Of a stretch of 6,237 nucleotides of DNA, positions 1 through 5,632 are shown piece by piece. The first letter of the stretch is position 1. Each line of letters starts with the position of its first letter. The translations under genes were made by a program, and so were the position numbers. Origin of the DNA: DATDRM01 sp035291705 (GTDB taxonomy: Bacteria; Chloroflexota; Anaerolineae; Anaerolineales; UBA4823); contig DATDRM010000055.1 of assembly GCA_035291705.1 (NCBI GenBank), positions 1 to 6,237 of the forward strand. The letters are read 5' to 3'. The notes under the pieces are model-generated. The model saw only the letters and a list, made by a program, of their open reading frames with translations, did no database searches and was not told where the DNA came from.

Positions 1-1098
1 CACCTCCCCCCCACTGGGTGTGTAATTGATAGCATTCCCAATCAGGTTTACTAAAACTTGTTTGAGCCGGTCTTGGTCGCCGCACACGAGCACCTGATCG
101 ATATCACCTAATCGCAGCTGCAATCTATCGCGAGCAAGCACACGCATCTGCTGAAGCCCTTCCAGGACCAGTGTATCCATTTCAACCACGCGCCTGTCCA
201 GGGGAAGTTTGCCCGATTCTGCCTGAGCCAGGAGTAACAGATCGCCGACCAGTCGCGTCAGACGGTCAACTTCGGTATCAATCCCACCCAGCGATTCTTC
301 ATCTGAAGAACCCATGTGGCGCATCAGATCGACATTGCCCTTGATAACCGTTAGGGGAGTGCGTAGCTCATGACCGACATCTGCCAGGAAGCGCCTCTGG
401 GTATTGAATAGATTTTCTAGACGGCCGAGAGTCTGATTGAAGGCATGAATCAGCTGGCCTACTTCATCGTCCGGCGATCCTTGATAGGAGATACGGCGGG
501 ACAAGTCGTCTGCCCGGGTGATCTGGAGCGCAGTTTGTGTAACTGCTTTCAGAGGGGCCAGGGCACGACGGGTGCTCAACCAGCCGACCAGACCGGCCAC
601 GGCCATCGATATGATCGCGCCGACCAACAAAACGGGCACCAGCGCCCCTAGGGTTGCATCAACTACCGCAAGACTGCTGGCCAATTGCAGCTTGCCAATC
701 AGGTGTCCACCGACCTCCAGAGGGACGCTCAACACACGTAAGTGAACCTCATCGATATAAACGTCGTGGAAGATCGGGACAGGTGACTGCCAGCCGAGGC
801 TATCAAAAGGACCCAGGAAACCAGGGATATTGGAGGAGATCAGCTGCCCATGCCGATCCCACGCCAGGGCGTAAACGCTTTCAACCAGGTCAAGCGAAGG
901 TAACTTGATCACTTCCATATCCCTCGCCGACTCCACTTGCATGTTGTTGCGAATTTCTTCGAAAGTCTGGACCAGTTTTTCGTCGATTTGATTGATCAGC
1001 AGGTAATTGACAAAGAGGTAGATTGTAACGCCAAACAGAAGCAATATCCCACCCAGCAGTGTTGTGAAGAGCAGCGTTAGACGCGCGCGCAGGGACAT
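1..1098 (-). CDS. Sensor histidine kinase, C-terminus cut by window edge
   Basis: Membrane sensor kinase that would autophosphorylate on a histidine and pass the phosphate to the adjacent response regulator. The 366 codons present show a short cytoplasmic N-terminus, a first membrane helix (about residues 8-31), an extracytoplasmic sensor region of about 120 residues, a second membrane helix (about 153-175), a HAMP linker (about 176-230) and a HisKA dimerisation domain with the H-box DVGHELRTPL, phospho-acceptor His243. The N-box region DRLKQVLVNLIGNAINYT (343-360) is present, but the ATP-binding G-boxes lie beyond position 1. The ATG at 1098 is 8 bases after the regulator stop codon and has only a weak ribosome site (CTGGA), which suggests translational coupling. 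The architecture resembles BaeS/MprB-type kinases. The stimulus cannot be told from the sequence. Confidence 0.93.
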   Translation of the reverse strand, partial: MSLRARLTLLFTTLLGGILLLFGVTIYLFVNYLLINQIDEKLVQTFEEIRNNMQVESARDMEVIKLPSLDLVESVYALAWDRHGQLISSNIPGFLGPFDSLGWQSPVPIFHDVYIDEVHLRVLSVPLEVGGHLIGKLQLASSLAVVDATLGALVPVLLVGAIISMAVAGLVGWLSTRRALAPLKAVTQTALQITRADDLSRRISYQGSPDDEVGQLIHAFNQTLGRLENLFNTQRRFLADVGHELRTPLTVIKGNVDLMRHMGSSDEESLGGIDTEVDRLTRLVGDLLLLAQAESGKLPLDRRVVEMDTLVLEGLQQMRVLARDRLQLRLGDIDQVLVCGDQDRLKQVLVNLIGNAINYTPSGGEV

Positions 1099-1106
1099 TC
1101 CAGCGG

Positions 1107-1784
1107 TCAGATGGGTTCGCGCAGCACGTAGCCCATGCCGCGCACAGTATGGATCAGACGAATTTCCTCCTCCAGCTCGAGTTTCTGGCGTAAATAACGG
1201 ATATAAACTTCGATGATGTTGCTCTCGCCACCAAAATCGTAACCCCAAACTCGATCGAAGATCATATCACGCGTGAGGACCTGGCGCGGATGGCGCATAA
1301 AGAGTTCGAGAAGGTCATACTCTTTGGCAGTCAAGGAAATAGTTCGTTCGCCGCGATACGCTTGACGGGTACCGGTATCCAGCGAAAGATCTGCAAACCG
1401 TAAAACCTGGGGGCGGCTGGGTTGAGCCCGCCGCAGCAAGGCGCGGATGCGCGCCAGGAGTTCATCTAAGTTGAACGGCTTGACCAGGTAATCATCAGCG
1501 CCCATATCCAGGCCGAGTACCCGGTCGTTAACTGTATCTTTTGCCGTGAGAATCAAAATCGGCACAGGGCCGCCAGTGCGTAGGCGTCGACATACCTCTA
1601 ATCCGTCGATTCCTGGCAGCATCAAATCTAAGACCACTAGGTCAGGGGGATTGTCCCGGGCGATCGCCAGGCCAGTGTGACCGTCGGTCGCGGCATCTAC
1701 CTGATAGCCTTCGTAGGCCAGTCCGCGGCGGAGAAACTTGAGGATAGCCTCATCGTCTTCGATGACTAAGATGCGTGCACTCAT
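1107..1784 (-). CDS. OmpR/PhoB-family response regulator
   Basis: DNA-binding transcription regulator of 225 residues, full length for the family. The receiver domain (about 3-115) has the acidic pocket E9-D10-D11, the phospho-acceptor Asp53 in VVLDLMLPG, Thr80 and the conserved Lys102 in LVKPF. A winged-helix trans_reg_C domain follows (about 128-223), with SLTAKEYDLLELFMRHP, the recognition-helix region NIIEVYIRYLRQKL and the terminal RGMGYVL hairpin. The ATG at 1784 has a good ribosome site (AGGAGGG, 1788-1794). It is followed after 8 bases by its likely partner kinase. It lies downstream of the rplL terminator, so it probably has its own promoter between about 1795 and 1862. A TATATT box preceded by TG lies there, but no convincing -35 was seen. 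A 5-bp hairpin (1808-1824) in the leader could be an operator or mRNA structure. The sequence looks MprA-like; the target genes are unknown. Confidence 0.96.
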   Translation of the reverse strand: MSARILVIEDDEAILKFLRRGLAYEGYQVDAATDGHTGLAIARDNPPDLVVLDLMLPGIDGLEVCRRLRTGGPVPILILTAKDTVNDRVLGLDMGADDYLVKPFNLDELLARIRALLRRAQPSRPQVLRFADLSLDTGTRQAYRGERTISLTAKEYDLLELFMRHPRQVLTRDMIFDRVWGYDFGGESNIIEVYIRYLRQKLELEEEIRLIHTVRGMGYVLREPI

Positions 1785-1862
1785 AAGCCCTCCTGTTTTC
1801 CAAATCTTCGCAAAGGGTCTGCGAGCGACATATTTTCTTCAATGAATATACCACAGCCTGGG

Positions 1863-1922
1863 AAAAGAAAAAAGGCCGCCGGAATCCTGGATATTAAGAG
1901 ATGACCTGGACTTTGGGCGGCC
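1863..1922 (-). terminator. Intrinsic terminator after rplL
   Basis: Read on the minus strand, GGCCGCC (1916-1922) pairs perfectly with GGCGGCC (1874-1880) across a long loop of 35 bases, and the stem runs straight into TTTTTTCTTTT (1873-1863). A GC-rich stem plus a U-rich tail 22 bases after the rplL stop codon fits a Rho-independent terminator that ends the ribosomal operon. The loop is longer than usual and may hold secondary structure. The two-component genes downstream are therefore probably a separate transcript. Confidence 0.85.
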
Positions 1923-1944
1923 CATTCCTCAGGATATTAGCGAT

Positions 1945-2325
1945 TCAGGCCAGCTCGATTACGGCACCAGCAGCTTCAAGCTTGGACTTGGCGTCGTTGG
2001 CGACTTCATTGCTAACGCCCTCCAGTACCTTAGCACCAGCCGTCTCAGCCATATCCTTAGCTTCTTTCAGCCCCAGACTGGTCAGCTGGCGAATTGTCTT
2101 GATCACCTCGATCTTCTTCGGCCCGGCTTCTTTAATTACCACGTCGAATTCGGTCTTCTCTTCGACGGGCTCCGCCGCCAACGCGGAGGGACTAGCAGCA
2201 GCAGCCATCGCGACGGGAGCGGCCGCAGATACGCCCCATTTCTCTTCGAGCATCTTAACCAGTTCAGCAGCCTCCAGAACGGAGAGAGCGCTCAGCTCTT
2301 CAGCGATTTTCTTTAGATCAGCCAT
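1945..2325 (-). CDS. rplL: 50S ribosomal protein L7/L12
   Basis: Multi-copy stalk protein of the large ribosomal subunit; it recruits and stimulates the translational GTPases (IF2, EF-Tu, EF-G, RF3). The 126 residues match the family length. The N-terminal dimerisation and L10-binding helices cover about 1-31, an Ala-rich flexible hinge about 32-55, and the factor-binding C-terminal domain 56-126 begins EKTEFDVVIKEAGPKKIEVIK and contains the hallmark LTSLGLKEAKDM. The loop that usually reads GAPKPVKEGVS is here TAGAKVLEGVS, so the usual proline-lysine pattern is altered. The ATG at 2325 has an AAGGAG ribosome site (2335-2340). It follows rplJ after a 73-base AT-rich gap with no clear promoter or hairpin. 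This is the last gene of the ribosomal operon. Confidence 0.98.
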   Translation of the reverse strand: MADLKKIAEELSALSVLEAAELVKMLEEKWGVSAAAPVAMAAAASPSALAAEPVEEKTEFDVVIKEAGPKKIEVIKTIRQLTSLGLKEAKDMAETAGAKVLEGVSNEVANDAKSKLEAAGAVIELA

Positions 2326-2398
2326 TTTACCTTACTCCTTTTTGAGATTATTGTCACTTAGAGTTCTTTAATAAGCAAATTAATCGTCTTCTATACGG

Positions 2399-2935
2399 CT
2401 ATCCGGCAAGCGCGGCTGCATCTTTCTCAGTATAAGCCTGGAGAATCGCAGCAACTTGGCGAGCAGGTTCAGCCAATATCCGGGCAACCTTGCTGGCGGG
2501 GGCTATCAGGGTAGCTAGCAATTGAGCGCGCATGATCGGCAGCGGCGGCAAATCAGCCAGAGCGATCACCTGTCTTATGCTCATCGGTTGGTGCTCCAGG
2601 TAACCGCCTTTTATCTTGAGGGACTCAACGGATTTGGAGAAATCTGCCATGGCTTTTGCCATGCCAGGCGCGTCCTCAAACGCGAATCCGGCTGCGGTGC
2701 TGCCCTCAAAATACCCTTGTGGGATCGGGAAACCAGCCTGCTCAAAAGCCAAGTGTGCCAAGGTATTCTTGATGACATGAAATTCTCCACCCACCTCGCG
2801 GGCTTTCCCGCGCAAGCTGTCGATATCCTTCATCGTGAGCCCGACATATTCCACAAGGATGATCGCCCGGCTTTTATTGAGCCATTCCTGGTATTCCGCC
2901 ACGAGTTCCTGTTTGCGTTTCTCTGATATAGCCAA
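2399..2935 (-). CDS. rplJ: 50S ribosomal protein L10
   Basis: Base of the ribosomal stalk: it binds 23S rRNA near L11 and carries the L12 dimers. The 178 residues fit the family. The N-terminal rRNA-binding globule shows the conserved segments ILVEYVGLTMKDIDSLR and EFHVIKNTLAHLAF. The C-terminal helix (about 145-175, PASKVARILAEPARQVAAIL and following) is the usual docking platform for L12 dimers. The start is TTG at 2935, chosen because MAISEKRKQ is the expected L10 N-terminus and because a near-perfect AAGGAGGTGA site lies at 2943-2952. Its leader carries an L10-type regulatory RNA, so the protein probably represses its own operon as a complex with L12. Confidence 0.98.
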   Translation of the reverse strand: MAISEKRKQELVAEYQEWLNKSRAIILVEYVGLTMKDIDSLRGKAREVGGEFHVIKNTLAHLAFEQAGFPIPQGYFEGSTAAGFAFEDAPGMAKAMADFSKSVESLKIKGGYLEHQPMSIRQVIALADLPPLPIMRAQLLATLIAPASKVARILAEPARQVAAILQAYTEKDAAALAG

Positions 2936-2957
2936 TGCTTTCTCACCTCCTTCCTGT

Positions 2958-2998
2958 AATGAAAAGTCTTTGCCTCACACAGTTGCCGGGCAAAGACT
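2958..2998 (-). terminator. Attenuator-like hairpin in rplJ leader
   Basis: On the minus strand AGTCTTTGCC (2998-2989) pairs perfectly over 10 bp with GGCAAAGACT (2974-2965) around a 14-base loop, followed by TTTCATT. The stem plus a short U-rich tail, 6 bases before the rplJ ribosome site, looks like a leaky Rho-independent terminator, as is known in L10 leaders of Firmicutes. The U-tract is interrupted, so partial termination or a pure spacer role is also possible. An upstream GACTC (3020-3016) could pair with GAGTC (2999-2995) and compete for the base of the stem. Confidence 0.6.
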
Positions 2999-3041
2999 CT
3001 CCTCTCCGTGGAACGGAGTCGTTATCAGCTCAAGGAGTGGC

Positions 3042-3108
3042 CTTCACCTCGGCAGGGTATTATGCTGGCAGGCTTCTCAGCCCTTGGCGCCTGCTGTCTC
3101 TGGCGAAG
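3042..3108 (-). promoter_or_regulatory. L10 leader (L10-L12 binding RNA)
   Basis: The minus strand upstream of rplJ folds like the conserved L10 leader. An outer stem CTTCGCC (3108-3102) pairs with GGTGAAG (3048-3042). A kink-turn-like internal loop has AGAGACA on one side and CGA on the other. An inner stem GCAGG (3094-3090) pairs with CCTGC (3056-3052), and inside it is a hairpin GGCT-GAGA-AGCC (3082-3071) with a GNRA tetraloop. The sequence signatures GAGACAGCAGG and CCTGCCGAGGT match what is known of L10 leaders, which imitate the L10 site on 23S rRNA. Binding of L10-L12 would lower rplJ-rplL expression. The fold was worked out by eye. Confidence 0.85.
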
Positions 3109-3148
3109 CAGTTGGTTTTAACCGGCTGATGCCGGTCGAAATATTTTA

Positions 3149-3177
3149 ATTATAAAGGTTTCGTCCTTATTCTTGCA
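3149..3177 (-). promoter_or_regulatory. Candidate promoter for rplJ-rplL
   Basis: A perfect TATAAT -10 box lies at 3154-3149 on the minus strand, just after the rplA stop codon and before the L10 leader. The -35 position at 17-base spacing reads TGCAAG, a poor match, and overlaps the last codons of rplA. An internal promoter in this gap is known in Escherichia coli, which supports the idea, but AT-rich sequence alone could produce the box. Confidence 0.4.
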
Positions 3178-3886
3178 TCTCCATCGCCTGGGCCTGAGTG
3201 GGATCAACCTTAATCCCGGGGCCCATGGTCGTGGTCAGGGTTATGCGGCGAACATAAGTGCCTTTGGCTGCTGAAGGTCGCGCCTTCCTGATCGCTTCCA
3301 TCAGAGCTGCCATATTCTCGTACAGCTTCTTCTCATCGAAAGAGGCTTTCCCGATTGGGATATGCAGGTTGGCAGTCTTATCCACCCGGAACTCAACCCG
3401 GCCGGCCTTCGACTCTTCGACCACTCTGGCGATATCCTCCGCAGGCACCACAGTCCCCGCTTTCGGGTTCGGCATCAGACCTCGAGGACCAAGCACGCGG
3501 CCCAAACGACCAACTTTTCCCATCATATCAGGGGTGGCAATGGCTACGTCGAATTCGGTCCAGCCGCCTTGAATTTTCTGCAGGGTCTCATCGTCGTCAG
3601 CCACGACATCCGCACCTGCCTCGCGGGCCAGGGAAGCTCCTTCACCCTGGGCAAAGACCAGCACCCGCACAGTTTTTCCGAGGCCATGGGGGAGCACAAC
3701 AACATCGCGCACCTGCTGGTCGGCGTGCCGAGGATCAATGCCCAGTCGGATGTGAAGCTCGACCGTGGCGTCAAAATTTACTGTCGAGGTCTCTTTTGCG
3801 AGGCCAATCGCCTCTCCTGGCTCATAATTACGGTTAGGATCGACTTTCGCTGCCGCTGCAAGATATTTCTTACCGTGTTTAGCCAT
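3167..3886 (-). CDS. rplA: 50S ribosomal protein L1
   Basis: L1 forms the mobile stalk on the E-site side of the large subunit, binding 23S rRNA helices 76-78 and helping release of deacylated tRNA. In many bacteria it also represses its own operon by binding a mimic of that site in the mRNA. The 239 residues match the family. Domain I is split between the two ends and domain II lies between. The signature region 122-146 is MGKVGRLGRVLGPRGLMPNP followed by KAGTV, and the N-terminus MAKHGKKY is typical. The start is ATG at 3886 with AAGGAG at 3892-3897. It follows rplK after 50 bases that contain an L1-type binding motif, consistent with autoregulation. Confidence 0.98.
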   Translation of the reverse strand: MAKHGKKYLAAAAKVDPNRNYEPGEAIGLAKETSTVNFDATVELHIRLGIDPRHADQQVRDVVVLPHGLGKTVRVLVFAQGEGASLAREAGADVVADDDETLQKIQGGWTEFDVAIATPDMMGKVGRLGRVLGPRGLMPNPKAGTVVPAEDIARVVEESKAGRVEFRVDKTANLHIPIGKASFDEKKLYENMAALMEAIRKARPSAAKGTYVRRITLTTTMGPGIKVDPTQAQAMEMQE

Positions 3887-3898
3887 CAGTTCTCCTTT

Positions 3899-3930
3899 GT
3901 GGTAATAGCGGGCATTTATCGCCCTCCCAC
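3899..3930 (-). promoter_or_regulatory. L1-binding site mimic before rplA
   Basis: On the minus strand the rplK-rplA gap reads GTGG-GA-GGGC, a 7-base loop, GCCC, then GCTATTA and CCAC. GTGG (3930-3927) pairs with CCAC (3902-3899), and GGGC pairs with GCCC, separated by an asymmetric internal loop. The 23S rRNA L1 site, as I recall it, has the same layout: GGUGG-GA-GGC, GCC, then a stretch ending AAAUA and CCACC. The motif ends 1 base from the AAGGAG of rplA, so bound L1 should block translation start. A second copy precedes rplK. Confidence 0.7.
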
Positions 3931-3936
3931 AAGTTT

Positions 3937-4362
3937 CTAGTCCACGATCTCCAGGCCCATATTTTGGGCCGTACCTTCAATCTGGCGCATCGCGCCTTCC
4001 AGATCAATCGCGTTCAGGTCTTTCATTTTCAGTTCAGCGATCTCACGCACCTGGCTGCGCGTTACTTTACCTACCTTTTCGCGCGGGGCATTGGCGGACC
4101 CCTTCGCCACGCCGGCTGCTTTTTTCAATAGCACAGATGCCGGTGGGGTTTTCAAGATGAAATTGAATGATCCATCTGTGAAGATGCTGATCTCGGCCGG
4201 GATAATTTCTCCTGGACGATTGGCTGTACGGGCATTATATTCCTTACAGAAAGCCATCAGGTTGATCCCGTGTCCTGCCAGGGCTGGGCCAATGGGTGGT
4301 GCAGGGTTAGCCTTGCCGGCTTCAATCTGCAGACGAACAATTGCTTTTAGTTTCTTTGCCAC
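3937..4362 (-). CDS. rplK: 50S ribosomal protein L11
   Basis: L11 binds the GTPase-associated centre of 23S rRNA with its C-terminal domain and moves its N-terminal domain during factor-dependent GTP hydrolysis; in many bacteria it is needed for RelA activation and thiostrepton action. The 141 residues are the standard length. The N-terminal domain has the proline loop PAPPIGPALAGHGINLMAFC (20-39), including the prolines linked to thiostrepton contact. The C-terminal RNA-binding domain (about 72-141) starts TPPASVLLKKAAGV and ends with IEGTAQNMGLEIVD, the family signature. The start is GTG at 4362, chosen because MAKKLKAIVRLQ is the conserved N-terminus and AGGAG lies at 4371-4375. It is 60 bases after nusG. 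Confidence 0.98.
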   Translation of the reverse strand: MAKKLKAIVRLQIEAGKANPAPPIGPALAGHGINLMAFCKEYNARTANRPGEIIPAEISIFTDGSFNFILKTPPASVLLKKAAGVAKGSANAPREKVGKVTRSQVREIAELKMKDLNAIDLEGAMRQIEGTAQNMGLEIVD

Positions 4363-4377
4363 AATTATCTCTCCTGA

Positions 4378-4414
4378 GTGGTTTTAACGGGTGATCGGGA
4401 AACACCCTCCCACC
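4378..4414 (-). promoter_or_regulatory. L1-binding site mimic before rplK
   Basis: The nusG-rplK gap on the minus strand has GGTGGGAGGG (4414-4405), then a stem GGGTG (4407-4403) pairing with CACCC (4393-4389), then GTTAAAA and CCAC (4381-4378). GTGG pairs with CCAC, and the GA plus the A-rich strand form an asymmetric internal loop like that of 23S helix 76-77. It ends directly beside the rplK ribosome site (4371-4375). Together with the copy before rplA it fits L1 feedback on the L11-L1 operon, known from Escherichia coli. Assignment rests on pattern, not on a covariance model. Confidence 0.7.
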
Positions 4415-4422
4415 TGATTCGA

Positions 4423-5148
4423 TCAGGTCTTTTCGACCTGTAAGAAATCCAATTCAACTGGCGTTTCACGGCCAAAGAAATTGACCATGACCCGCACTTT
4501 GGCGCGCTCCATGTCTATTTCAGATACGGTGCCCCGGAAATCATTAAATGGACCGTCGACGATGCGCACCCGTTCTCCGGATTTAAAGGTAACCTTGATG
4601 CGCGGGGCTTCGGCTTCCATGCGTTTGATAATTTGCGATACTTCTTCGGGGCGCAGGGGTGTCGGGGTATTTCCCATGCCTACAAAACCGGTCACGCCCG
4701 GGGTGTTGCGCACCACGTACCAAGATTCCTCGGAAAGGATCATATTGACCAGGATATAGCCGGGGAACACCCGCCGTTCCACGGTGCGCCGTTTGCCTTC
4801 CTTCACCTCGATCTCCTCTTCCGTGGGGACAACAATGTCGAAGATCTTGTCCTTCATCCCCATTGTCTCTATACGTTGTTCCAGGTTATGGCGTACTTTG
4901 TTCTCATACCCCGAATAGCAATGGACGACATACCAGGCACGGCCGTCTCCCTCCTGGTAAGGTTCAAATCCACCCGCAAGGATTTCTTCAGAATCATCCA
5001 ATGCGGGGATGTCAACCTCCATTGTAGGGATGGCGACATCTACAGCTGGAATATCCTGATCGCCCTGCTCGGGGAGGGATTCCGTCTCCTCTGGGGTGAT
5101 CGGTTCACGGGTTTCTTGGAATTCTTCTTCCTGGTCAAACTCGTTCAT
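4423..5148 (-). CDS. nusG: Transcription elongation factor NusG, acidic N-extension
   Basis: NusG binds the RNA polymerase clamp, affects pausing and links polymerase to Rho or to the ribosome. The protein has 241 residues, about 60 more than Escherichia coli NusG. The extra part is residues 1-70: about 20 Asp/Glu and one Arg in the first 55, with repeated VD-IPA-like phrases (DIPAVDVAIPTMEVDIPALD). The NGN domain starts at AWYVVHCYSGYENKV (71 on) and contains RRVFPGYILVNM; the KOW domain (about 187-241) reads KSGERVRIVDGPFNDFRG and following. The ATG at 5148 has a weak AGGA site, and no better start is seen; an internal Met43 has no clear ribosome site. It is 67 bases after secE. Confidence 0.97.
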   Translation of the reverse strand: MNEFDQEEEFQETREPITPEETESLPEQGDQDIPAVDVAIPTMEVDIPALDDSEEILAGGFEPYQEGDGRAWYVVHCYSGYENKVRHNLEQRIETMGMKDKIFDIVVPTEEEIEVKEGKRRTVERRVFPGYILVNMILSEESWYVVRNTPGVTGFVGMGNTPTPLRPEEVSQIIKRMEAEAPRIKVTFKSGERVRIVDGPFNDFRGTVSEIDMERAKVRVMVNFFGRETPVELDFLQVEKT

Positions 5149-5215
5149 TAAGTTCGTTCCTACACTCTTCTAAGAGGGTGCTTCATATGCTACATGTTTC
5201 CTTTATAAGCCCGAA

Positions 5216-5437
5216 TCATGCGCCAAGAATTAACACAAATACACGCGAATAGATCAGATCCAGTAATCCGAGGAACATGCTCATGGCGATTATGACGATC
5301 AACACAACGATGGTTAAGTTCATCGCTTCCTGGCGAGTTGGCCAGGACACCTTACGAAGCTCGCCAAGCGTCTCGCGCAGGTAGCGTTGAAGACGGTTGG
5401 GTTGCTTGCGGATGGCTTTCTTCTCAGTCTTGGCCAC
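5216..5437 (-). CDS. secE: Preprotein translocase subunit SecE
   Basis: SecE clamps and stabilises SecY in the SecYEG channel of the cytoplasmic membrane. This is the short one-helix form, 73 residues: a basic cytoplasmic N-terminus, an amphipathic segment RYLRETLGELRKVSWPTRQE (19-38) with the conserved KVSWPTR motif, and a single membrane helix from about 40 to 70. The start is GTG at 5437, supported by AAGGAG at 5444-5449 six bases away. secE directly before nusG is the standard bacterial order. The 117 bases upstream, to tRNA-Trp, hold a hairpin but no convincing promoter. Confidence 0.97.
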   Translation of the reverse strand: MAKTEKKAIRKQPNRLQRYLRETLGELRKVSWPTRQEAMNLTIVVLIVIIAMSMFLGLLDLIYSRVFVLILGA

Positions 5438-5510
5438 TTTCGTCTCCTTACAGATGTTTTTCCAGCGACCTCGAGTCGAGTAGGATAAACGTCGATTTCT
5501 CTTTAGCTAC

Positions 5511-5544
5511 GGGCAAAACGCCGCCACCATGGACGGCGTTGCCC
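5511..5544 (-). other. Strong hairpin between tRNA-Trp and secE
   Basis: GGGCAACGCCG (5544-5534 on the minus strand) pairs with CGGCG plus TTTTGCCC (5523-5511): 11 base pairs with a 2-base bulge around a 10-base loop. No U-tract follows on either strand, so it is not a classical intrinsic terminator. It begins 10 bases after the tRNA 3' end and could serve as an RNase processing signal, an RNA-stability element or a dispersed repeat. Confidence 0.6.
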
Positions 5545-5554
5545 GCAGCATAGA

Positions 5555-5627
5555 CAGGCCAGGCAGGACTTGAACCCACAACCGCTCGTTTTGGAGACGA
5601 GTGCTCTACCAATTGAGCTACTGGCCT
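5555..5627 (-). tRNA. trnW: tRNA-Trp (anticodon CCA)
   Basis: A complete 73-base cloverleaf: acceptor AGGCCAG pairs with CTGGCCT, D-arm GCTC/GAGC, anticodon stem CTCGT/ACGAG with loop CTCCAAA and anticodon CCA (5592-5594), variable loop CGGTT, T-arm GTGGG/CCTGC with loop TTCAAGT. The discriminator base is G and the first pair is A-U, both usual in bacterial tRNA-Trp. The 3' CCA is not encoded and must be added by the nucleotidyltransferase. It lies inside the rpmG-secE interval on the same strand; tuf-trnW-secE-nusG is a frequent bacterial arrangement, so co-transcription followed by processing is likely. Confidence 0.97.
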
Positions 5628-5632
5628 TCAAT

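Noticed and set aside
445..908. Small plus-strand open frames opposite the kinase
   Set aside because: The minus strand has one uninterrupted 366-codon frame with all kinase motifs; these are shadows.
1901..2371. Plus-strand open frame of 156 codons over rplL
   Set aside because: It is antisense to a certain L7/L12 gene; the Ser/Ala/Leu-rich product reflects the opposite-strand codons, and no ribosome site was noted.
3121..3136. ACCGGC/GCCGGT hairpin after rplA as a terminator
   Set aside because: The stem is good, but the minus-strand tail is TAAAACC with no U-run; more likely a 5' leader hairpin.
3355..3940. Overlapping plus-strand open frames across rplA
   Set aside because: They lie opposite the conserved L1 coding sequence, and their products resemble no family I know.
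4412..4428. Perfect 7-bp inverted repeat (ACCTGAT/ATCAGGT) at the nusG stop codon as a terminator
   Set aside because: The loop is only 3 bases, the stem is not GC-rich and no U-tract follows; it may simply extend the neighbouring L1 site.
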